Shown here in pieces: positions 55,301-64,000 of a DNA stretch of 64,000 bases. Positions within the stretch are counted from its first letter, which is position 1; the number at the start of each line of letters is the position of its first letter. Location of the stretch: the NCBI RefSeq assembly GCF_020080835.1, contig NC_058163.1, positions 16,569,011-16,633,010 of the forward strand. Reading direction: 5' to 3'. Source of the stretch: Cotesia glomerata. Its lineage: Eukaryota > Arthropoda > Insecta > Hymenoptera > Braconidae. The position numbers and the translations under genes were made by a program. The notes beneath the pieces were generated by a model. It searched no databases. It was not told the origin of the DNA and was given only the letters and a program-made list of their open reading frames with translations.

Positions 55301-58300
55301 GTTGAAAATAAATGAAAAGTATGAAAACCCATTTTCAGATATACTCTTGTAAGCAAAAAAAAAATAAGATTTAAAAAAACCTCCCCATTAACAGCGAGAT
55401 AAGACCCCATAAAGCCGCTAATTAAGGTTTTCTTATTTAATCTCCAGTGGACACCGAGGAATGATTTTTTAAAAGTCAAATTGCACTCAATTTAGTAAAA
55501 CAACGCCTTTTATGGGGCTGTTACTCGGCAACCATGGGGTTGATTAATCGATGACGACTCGAAAAATCTTCTATAGGGTGTACCCTATGAGTTTTACAAG
55601 TGTTATTCCTTAATCTCCATTGGACGCCGAGAATTGAATTTTTTACAGTTGACTTTAAGTCAATATAGTCGAAAAACGCCGTTTGTAGGGCTGTTACACG
55701 GTGTCCATGGGGTCGATTGATCAATGAGGAGTTTGGAAATTTTCTTTAGGGTGTACTCTATGATTTTACAAGTGTTCTTCCTTAATCTCTACTGGACACC
55801 GAGAATTCAATTTTTAAATCTTAAATTGCTGTCAATTTAGACGGAAAACCCCTTTTAGGGAGCTGTCACTCGGTGTCTATGGGGTGAATCGATCGATTAT
55901 GGGTCCGAAAATCTTCTGTAGGGTGAACTCTACGACTTTCATGAGTTTTCGTCCTTGATCTCTAGTGGACACCGAGAATTGAATTTTTTACTGTCGAATT
56001 TGTGTCAATTTAGTTGAGAAACGCCGTTTTTGGGGCTGTTATTCGGTGTCTATGAATTTGATAGATCGATTAGGAGTTTGAAACTCTTTTGTAAGGTCTT
56101 ATTTATGATTTCAATAAGTTTTCTTCCTGTGCACACCGAGATTCAAATTTTGAATTGTAAAATTTTTGTCAATTTAATTAACAAAAAGCCTTTTATGGGG
56201 CTGTTACTCGGTGTCCATGGAGTTGATTGATTGATTAGGAGTCTGTAAATTTTCTGTAGGGTCCACTTTATGATTTTTGAAAGTTTTCTTATTTAATCTC
56301 CAGTAGACACCGAGGAATGATTTTTTAAAAGTCAAATTGCAGTCAATTTAGTAAAACAACGCCTTTTATGGGGCTGTTACTCGGCAACCATGGAGTTGAT
56401 TAATCGATTACGACTCGAAAAATCTTATGTAGGATGTACCCTAAAATTTTTCCCAGTGTTATTCCTGAATCTCCAGTGGACACTGAGAATTGAATTTTTA
56501 AATGTTAAATTGCTGTCAATTTAGACGGTAAACGCCTTTTAGGGAGCTGTTACTCGGTGTCCATGGGGTGAATTGATCAATTATGGGTCTTAAAATCTTC
56601 TGTAGGGTGTACTCTATGATTTTTATGGGTTTTCTTCATCAATCTTTAGTAGACACCGAGGAATGATTTTTGAAACATCAAATTACTGTCAATTTAGACG
56701 GAAAAATCCTTTTATGGGGCTGTTACTCGGTGTCCATGGAGTTGATTGATCAATTCAAAGTCTGGAAATTTTCTGTAGGGTGTACTTTATGATTTCCATG
56801 ACTTTTTGTCCTTAATCTCTAGTGGACACCGAGATTTGTAATTTGAACAGTCGACTTTCTGTCAATTTCATCAAAAAAAGCCTTTTATGGAGCTAGTGGT
56901 CGGTGTCCATGGGGTTGATTAATCGATTACGACTCAAAAAGGCTTCTGTAGGGTGTACCCTATGATTTTTACGAGTGTTATTCCTTAATCTCCAGTGGAC
57001 ACTGAGAATTGAATTTTTAAATGTTAAATTGCTGTCAATTTGGACGAAAAACGCCTTTTAGGGAGCTGTTACTTGGTGTCCATGGGGTTGATTGATCGAT
57101 TAGGAGTCTGCAAATTTTCTGTAGGATCAACTTCATGATTTTTATGAGTTTTTTTACTTAATCTCCACTGGACACCGAGAATTAAATTTTTAACATTAGA
57201 ATTTCTGTCAATTAAGTTAAAAATTGCCGTTTATGGGGGCTGTTATTCGGTGTCCATGCGGTTGATTGACCGATTAGGAGTCTGAAAATCTTTTGTAGGG
57301 TCTACTTCATGATTTCAATGAGTTTTCGTTCTTAATCTCCCGTAGACACCGAGATGTGAATTTTGAAACGTCAAATTACTGTCAATTTAGACAAAAAAAT
57401 ACTTTTATGGGGCTGTTACTCAGTGTCCATGGAGTCGATTGATCAATTTGGAGTCCGGAAATTTTCTTTAGGCTGTACGTTATGATTTCCATGAGTTCTC
57501 TTCCTTAATCTCTGGTGGACACCGAGATGTGAATTTTGAAACGTCAAATTACTGTCAATTTAGACAAAAAAATACTTTTATGGGGCTGTTACTCAGTGTC
57601 CATGGAGTCGATTGATCAATTTGGAGTCCGGAAATTTTCTTTAGGCTGTACGTTATGATTTCCATGAGTTCTCTTCCTTAATCTCTGGTGGACACCGAGA
57701 TTTAAATTTTGAACAGTCGAATTTCTGTCACTTTAATTAAAAAAGGCCTTTTATGGGGCTGTTACTCGGTGTCTACGGGGTGAATCCATCGATTATAAAT
57801 CTGAGAATCTTCTAAAAGGTGTTTTCTATCATTTTTATGAGTTTTTTTCCTTAATCTCTAGTGGACACCGAGAATTTAATTTTTAACAGTCGAATTTCTG
57901 TCAATTTAGTTACACAAAAACGCCTTTTATCGGGCTGTGACTCGGTGTCCATGGGGTTGAATCATCGATTAGGAGTGCAAAAATCTTCTGTAGGATGTAC
58001 TCTATGATTTTTACAAGTGTTCTTCCTTAATCTCTACTGGACACCGAGAATTCGATTTTTAAATCTTAAATTGCTGTCAATTTAGACGGAAAACCCCTTT
58101 TAGATAGCTGTCACTCGGTGTCTATGGCGTGAATCGATCAATTATGGATCCGAAAATCTTCTGTAGAGAGTAATCTACGACTTCCCTGAGTTATCGTCCT
58201 TGATCTCTAGTGGACACCGAGAATTAAATTTTTTACTGTCGAATTTGTGTCAATTTAGTCGAGAAACACTGTTTTTGGGGCTGTTACTCGGTGTCTATGA

Positions 58301-60714
58301 GGTTTATTGATCGAATAGGAGTGTTCAAATTTTATGTAGGGTCTACTCTATGATTTAAACAAGTTTACTTTCTTACTCTCCAGTGGACACCGAGGAATGA
58401 TTTTTCAAAAGTCAAATTACTGTCAATTTAGACGAAAAAATCCTTTTTTGGGGCTGTTACTCGGTGTCCATGGGGTTGATTGATCGATTAGGAGTCTGCA
58501 AATTCTCTGTAGGCTGTACTTTATGATATCTATGAGTCCTCTTATCTATTCTTGAAACTCTTTTGTAAGGTCTTATTTATGATTTCAATAAGTTTACTTC
58601 CTGTGCACACCGAGATTCAAATGACACCGAGGAATGATTTTTTAAAAGTAAAATTGCAGTCAATTTAGTAAAACAACGCCTCTTATAGGGCTGTTACTCG
58701 GCAACCATGGAGTTGATTAATCGATTACGACTCGAAAAATCTTATGTAGGGTGTACCCTATAATTTTTCCCAGTGTTATTCCTTAATCTCTGGTGGACAC
58801 CGAGAATTGAATTTTTTACAATAAAATTTGTGTCAATTTAGTCGAGAAACACCGTTTTTGGGGCTGTTACTCGGTGTCTATGAGGTTTATTGATCGAATA
58901 GGAGTGTTCAAATTTTATGTAGGGTCTACTCTATGATTTAAATAAGTTTACTTTCTTACTCTCCAGTGGACACCGAGGAATGATTTTTCAAAAGTCAAAT
59001 TGCTGTCAATTTAGTCGAAAAACGCCTTTTGTAGGGCTGCTACTCGGTGTCCATGGAGTCGATTCATCAATTAGGAGTCTGGAAATTTTCTGTAGGCTGT
59101 ACTTTATGATTTCCATGAGTTCTCTTCCTTCATCTCTAGTGGACACCAAGATTTGAATTTTGAACAGTCTAATTTCTGTTAATTTCATTAAGAAATGCCT
59201 TTTATGGGGCTGTTACTCGGTGTCCATGGGGTGAATCCATCAATTATGAATCTGCGAATCTTCTAAAAGGTGTTTTCTATGATTTATATGAGTTTTCTTT
59301 CTCAATCTTTGGTGGGCACCGAGAATAGAATTTTAAACAGTCGAATTTCTGTCAATTAAGTCAAACAACGCACTTTATCGGGCTGTTACGCGGTGTCTAT
59401 GGAGTAGGTGGATCGATTACTCGGGTGTGCAGTATGATTTTTACAAGTGTAATTCCTTAATCTTCAGCGGACACTGAGAACTGAATTTTCAAATGTTAAA
59501 CTGCTGTCAATTTAGACGAAAACCGCCTTTTGTGGGGCTGTTATTCGGTGTCCGTAGGGAGAATCGATCGATTAGGAGTCTACAAATTTCCTGTGGAGTC
59601 AACTTCATGATTTTTATGAGTTTTTTTACTTAATCTCCTCTGGACACCGAGATGTGACTTTTGAACAGTCGATTTTCTTTCAATTTCATCAAAAAAAGCC
59701 TTTTATGGGGCTAGTACTCGGTGTCCATGGGGTAGATTGATCAAATAGGATTCTGCAAATTTCTCGTAGTGTGTATTATATGATTTTAACAAGTTTTTTT
59801 TTTAATCTCTAGTGGACACGGAGAAATGATTTTTTTACAGTCGAATTTCTGTCAATTTAGACGAAAAACGCCTCTTATGGGGCTGTTACTCGGTGTCCAT
59901 GCGGTGAATCGATAGATTTTGGGTCTGGAAATCTTCTGTAGGGTTTCTTCTATTATTTTCATGAGTTGTCTTCCTTAATCTCTTGTGGACATGGAGAATT
60001 GAATTTTTTACAGTCGAATTTGTGTCAATTTAGTCGAGAAACGCCGTTTTTGGGGCTAGTACTCGCTGTCCATGGGGTTGATTGATTAATTAGGACTTTG
60101 GAAATCTTCTGTAGAGTGTACTCTATGACTCTTACAAGTGTTCTTCCTTAATCTTCAGTGGACACCGAGAATGGAAATTCTACATTTTAAATTACTGTCA
60201 ATTTAGACGGAAAACGCCTTTTATGGGGTTGTTACTCGGTGTCCATTGGATTCATTGATCAATTAGGAGGCTGAAAATCTTCTGTAGGGTGTACTCTCTG
60301 ATTTTTACAAGTTTTATTCCTTAATCTCTAGTGGACACTGAGAATTGAATATTTAAATATTTAAGTGCTGTCAATTTTGTCGAAAAATTCCTTTTAGGGC
60401 GCTGTTAATCGGTGTCTAGGGGGTGAATCGAACAATTAAGGGTCCGGAAATCTTCTGTAGCATGTCCTCTATGATTTCCTGAAGTTTTCTTCCTCAATTT
60501 CCAGTGGACACCGAGAATTGCATTTTTAACGGTCGAACTTATGTCAATTTAGTTAAAAGAAACGCCTTTTATCGGGCTGTGACTCGGTGTCCATGGGGTT
60601 GATTTATCGATTAGGAGTCCGAAAATCTTCTGTAGGTTGTAATCCATGATTTTTACGAGGGTTCTTTCTTAATCTCCAGTGGATGACGAGAATGGAATTT
60701 TTAAATGTTTCATT
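52371..60714. repeat. Tandem array of units of about 173 bp with an orientation switch
   Basis: From about 55430 to the gap, some 30 units repeat GGGGCTGTTACTCGGTGTCC, CTCCAGTGGACACCGAGAAT, CTGTCAATTTAG and CTGTAGGGTGTACTC boxes at 169-178-bp spacing. From 52371 to 55430, apart from the solo LTR, the units are more diverged and inverted (CCCCATAGACAC...GATACAGCCCCATAAAGCC). Adjacent identical units (57351-57523 and 57524-57696) and a 583-bp higher-order repeat (about 58245-58415 and 58828-58998) show ongoing unequal exchange. Non-coding. The array runs into the assembly gap, so its true length is unknown. Confidence 0.88.
52874..54846. mobile_element. Solo LTR of 1973 bp in the tandem array
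   Basis: TGTAACGGGG at the left and CCCTGTTACA at the right give TG...CA ends with a short inverted repeat. AACT is duplicated at 52870-52873 and 54847-54850. The array sequence on either side joins into one normal unit when this segment and one AACT are removed. It contains a short tandem TAGACCATTACGCATCTA motif (53200-53345) and a TTTTATAACC TATA-like site near 54640, suggesting plus orientation. No internal genes, so it is a recombination remnant of an LTR element of unknown type. Confidence 0.75.
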
Positions 60715-60814
60715 NNNNNNNNNNNNNNNNNNNNNNNNNNNNNNNNNNNNNNNNNNNNNNNNNNNNNNNNNNNNNNNNNNNNNNNNNNNNNNNNNNNNNN
60801 NNNNNNNNNNNNNN
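60715..60814. other. Assembly gap (100 N)
   Basis: Exactly 100 unknown bases between the tandem array and a (TG)n tract; a round number usually means unknown true size. Confidence 0.98.
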
Positions 60815-60907
<93 letters not shown>

Positions 60908-61930
60908 GTATGTGAATCACTTATAACTTTTGAACGGTTGAACCGATTTCATCGCGGTTGGTGCCATTCGAAAGGGCTTCGCCAAACTTAGATTTTCTGA
61001 GAATTTGAACCGATTCGGACCGATAGATTTTGAGAAATTTTGAAAAATCTCAAAAAAAATTAGAAAAAAATCATTTTTGAAAGTGGTTTTTTTGGAATAT
61101 CTTTTAAACGGCTCGATCGATCAATTTCAAAAACTAATCAGCTCTTAACGTCAAAAAACCACGCCGATCGGCGCTAATCCGGTCAAAATCGGTTGATTCG
61201 TTCGAGAGATAGCAGAACGAAATAAAACCGAAAAAAACCGAAAAAACTGTTTTTTTCACATAACTTCGTCATTTCTTCTCGGATCGTTTTTGATGATATA
61301 GAATAATTTCAGAGGTTAAAAAACCGCGTCGATTGCCGCCGAAAACGTGGAAATCGGTTGATTAGTTCGAGAGATATCCTCGACGAAATATTTGGAAATA
61401 AGGATTTTTTCAACATAACTTCGACATTTTTTGGAATAACTTTCAAACAGCTCTTCCGATCGATTCCAAAAACTAATCAGCTCTTAACATCATAAAACCA
61501 CGTCGATTGCCACCAAGCTGGTCAAAATCGGTTGATTCGTTCGAGAGATATCGTGAACGAAAGAAAACCGAAAAAAGTGTTTTTTCAGAGTTACTCCGAA
61601 ATTTCTAGTTTGACCAATTGAAACTTAGAAATTATTTATAAGGCTTAAAAAACTACGTAGAATGCCGCCAACCGCGTAAAAATCGGTTCATTCATTCAAA
61701 AGTTATTGCGGTATGAACATTCAAAAAATAGTGTTCCATGAAACTTCTATCAGACTTTTGAGCTCAAAGAGCTCAAAAGCATAGAAAAGGTATCTTTTTG
61801 AGCTCGGAGAGCTTAAAACAACACACAGATTGTACTTTTGAGCTCGAAGAGCTCAAAAAAGCGGCCAGGTATTAACGGAATTAGCGGGAAGTTGCAGGGA
61901 TGGCCTTTAGGGTCAACCGTTTTCCTAATT
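60815..61930 (+). repeat. Family-A repeat, copy A5, with (TG)n start
   Basis: A (TG)n of about 92 bp (60815-60906) is followed by the long form of the family: three subrepeats of roughly 220 bp built on GATTGATTCGTTCGAGAGATA-type words, GAGCTC palindromes near 61760-61855, and the end TTAGCGGGAAGTTGCAGGGA. The part left of the microsatellite is lost in the gap. Confidence 0.82.
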
Positions 61931-62452
61931 TTTTTTTTTGGCTTTGAACTTTTGGCAGGGGACTGATTTTAAAATGCCTGGGACAAACTTTGATTTAATG
62001 AATTTAATGAAACAAATTAATAACTTTCGGTACTTTTTATTGAAGAAGATTGTTAGTTAACTAATTAAGTTTATAAACATTATGGACCAAATTATATATT
62101 ATGAACGAATAACTTAAAATTTAATCTTAAAGTTTTAATTTTGGGACTGGGACAGCCTAGGGGACTGACATTTCGGTGGTTTACGAATTTATAGTAAAAA
62201 ACCCTAAATTTATTCCATTTTAGTTTTCAATGCTCCAAATAGAAATGTTTTTTTACTTTCATAATAAATTTTTTTTAGTAACAAAATAACAATTTTTCTA
62301 ATAAAAAAATGCCTGGGACAGCAAAAAACATCCTTACAGAGAATCACCCATATAAAATTAATAATCCACAAACTTTATCTTATTTCTAGACTCCACTTTT
62401 TTTAAACAGACTTCAAAATTCTTTCTTTTCATTACGTTTGGTGTTTATAATA

Positions 62453-62485
<33 letters not shown>

Positions 62486-62686
62486 AAAAATTAAACATTT
62501 CACTCCTACTAACAACATATCGTTTATATACTGTTATTTGTCACTAACAGTGATCATTGTTAAAAAAATATACATTAATTATTATTTTAAACCATTACAT
62601 AAAATAAAAATTAAATTTTTATTATTATTCAATCACAATTATTAATTTTGAAAATGGAAATAATTTAAAACTATAGGTTATCTTAC
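61931..62686. other. AT-rich interval with repeated GGGACTGA/CCTGGGACA words
   Basis: No supported ORF. The words GGGGACTGA (61957, 62160) and TGCCTGGGACA (61976, 62310) recur, suggesting an unrecognised repeat. A poly-A run of about 30 lies at 62454-62484. Confidence 0.45.
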
Positions 62687-62794
62687 CTTTGGTGCGTGAA
62701 ATAAAGCCGTTGGACAATTATTTTGCTTCAACTTCATTTTTCGTTCTGCTATACTGCCACTCATACAATTTTTAACTGCACATTTCTTCACCAT
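62687..62794 (-). CDS. Possible first coding exon of a THAP-domain gene
   Basis: The minus-strand frame from ATG at 62794 reads MVKKCAVKNCMSGSIAERKM, then KLKQNNCPTALFHAPK, and ends exactly at a GTAAGA splice donor (62686-62681). An N-terminal Met with Cys-x4-Cys and a later LFHAPK matches the start of a THAP zinc finger (CxxxxC ... FHxFP). The domain's remaining Cys-x2-His and WxxC-type parts would be in a second exon, which I could not find downstream on this strand. A CRE-like TGACGTCA lies at 62915-62922, upstream on this strand. It could be a host gene, a P-element-type transposase or a truncated copy. Confidence 0.5.
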
Positions 62795-63289
62795 TTTTCA
62801 AAATTATTGATTTAATTACTTTAAAAATTAAAAAAATATTAAGTATAGCCAAAAAACATGAATGTACACATGCATTTGTGTTTACATGCGTTGTAGCAAA
62901 GTTGCTGTCTTTAATGACGTCACAGAGATCGAGTTGATAGTGGCGCTACTCTGGTGGTAAGAGTAGGCATCAGTAATTTGCTGCTATTTTGAGGACACAT
63001 TTATACCAAACCCCCTATCTCGATCGTTCTCCTTCTATCTAAGCTCCGTGCTTTTGACTAAGCAACACGTGGTCGGTGATATTAATGAATTGTAGGTTAG
63101 TAATTAAAGTGATAGTACTTTTAACATAGCGCCATCTGTTGGATACTCACTCAATTCAGTCAACTGACTACCTTATACCGTCATCTGTTAGAATCTTACC
63201 GAACTATGTCTCTTTGTTAGATAAAAAACAATCAATTCGCAATAAATAAAATTGCAATCTCAAATTCGAGAAAAAAACTATCCGATCTC
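62795..63289. other. Upstream region of the THAP-like exon
   Basis: No ORF. It contains TGACGTCA (62915-62922) and two GGCGCTA/AGCGCCATCTGTTGG segments near 62943 and 63128 that look like parts of dispersed repeats. Confidence 0.45.
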
Positions 63290-63394
63290 TTAAGTTGGAG
63301 AGAAGCACACATTTAAAAAAAACATTAAAATCGGTTCAGTAGTTTTGGAGTTCATTCCGGACATACATCGTGACACTGGAATTATATATAATAG
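63290..63394 (+). repeat. 3' tail of a CTAGCTGACC-type element
   Basis: AATCGGTTCAGTAGTTTTGG, then GGACATACATCGTGACACTG and an ATTATATATAATAGAT end. This tail style accompanies CTAGCTGACCCGG heads. Right after it, interrupted family-A sequence resumes. Confidence 0.5.
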
Positions 63395-64000
63395 ATATTT
63401 TTTGAATTTTCAAACCGCAATAACTTTTGAATGAATCAACCGATTTTCACGCGTTTGGTAGCATTCGACGCAGTTTTTTCAGCCTCATCGAGGATCTTCA
63501 AGTTAGAATTGATAAAGCAAGGAAACTTGGAGTAATTCGAAAAAACACTTTTTTGGGTTTTCTTTCGTTCACGAATATCTCTTGAACGGATTGACCGATT
63601 TTGACCGGCTTGACGGTGATCGACGTAATTTTTTTATGTTAATACCTGATTAATTTTTGAAATTGACCGATAAAGCGGTTTGAAAGTTATTCCAAAAAAT
63701 GTCAGAGTTATGTTAAGAAAACACTTGTTTCCAAATATTTCGTCGAGGATGTCTCTCGAACCAATCAACCGAGATTTACGTTCTTGGCAGCGATCGACGC
63801 GGTTTTTGAGCTCTAAAAATTATTCTATTTCATCAAAAACGATCGAAAAAGAAATATCGAAGTTATGTGAAAAAAACACTTTTTTGGGTTTTCTTTCGTT
63901 CACGATATCTCTCGAACGAATCAACCGATTTTGATTGGATTAGCGGTGATCGACGTGATTTTTCAAGCTTAAGGGTAGATTAGAGTTGATCGATAAAGCA
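63395..64000 (-). repeat. Family-A repeat, copy A6 (continuation of A4), cut by the window end
   Basis: It begins ATTTTTTGAATTTTCAAACC, the next segment of the family after the A4 break, and continues through three AATCAACCGATTTTGACCGG-type subrepeats with (T)n spacers. The frames across it are read-throughs of the subrepeats (for example LERINRF) and not genes. Confidence 0.75.

Noticed and set aside
55285..59188. Several 60-67-codon ORFs in the tandem array
   Set aside because: Each is a chance open frame in satellite units; neighbouring units have stops at the same places.

Overview
The window is AT-rich eukaryotic DNA from an arthropod, most likely an insect. The indicators are R1-clade LINE, DIRS, Ty3/gypsy, hAT and Tc1-like sequences, a tRNA-derived SINE, spliced transposase genes and many insect-style microsatellites. 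A hymenopteran parasitoid is my best guess from the look of the repeats, but the sequence alone does not prove it. There is no complete host gene, rRNA or functional tRNA. Almost every base belongs to a transposable element, a tandem repeat or AT-rich spacer. One 100-N scaffold gap sits at 60715-60814.

Layout. 1-9.5 kb: an R1-clade LINE on the minus strand (two ORFs with frameshifts and stops) is split inside its reverse transcriptase by a nearly complete 5.3-kb Ty3/gypsy element with two LTRs, a tRNA-Pro-type primer site and a TACG target duplication. The LINE begins exactly at a (TG)n tract lying inside another interspersed repeat (family A). 9.5-17.2 kb: a family-B repeat, then three copies of a head-plus-tandem-unit repeat (about 139-bp units) separated by (TA)n tracts. 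17.2-25.1 kb: a Tc1-like element with TIRs of about 245 bp, then a 5.7-kb element with TIRs of about 866 bp and a multi-exon transposase-like pseudogene of a family I cannot name. 25.1-46.0 kb: a nested set: a DIRS-type tyrosine-recombinase retroelement with its internal complementary region, scattered pieces of a transposase family called C here, a 6.1-kb hAT element with two convergent transposase-like genes (one broken by a LINE), and a long palindromic element that holds two MITEs, a possible captured exon and a TTAA-flanked element whose ORF lacks its catalytic core; a SINE and two more MITEs follow. 46-51.7 kb: MITE- and SINE-like sequence, an unclassified stretch and family-A copies. 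51.7-63.4 kb: an insertion that seems to split one family-A copy; most of it is an 8.3-kb array of units of about 173 bp whose orientation flips near 55.4 kb, with a solo LTR inside. A possible first exon of a THAP-domain gene lies at 62.7 kb. 63.4-64.0 kb: family A resumes.

The genes do not form a pathway. They are replication and transposition genes of unrelated mobile elements, mostly broken, and the nesting gives a relative order of insertion. All family calls rest on motifs read by eye; no database search was possible.
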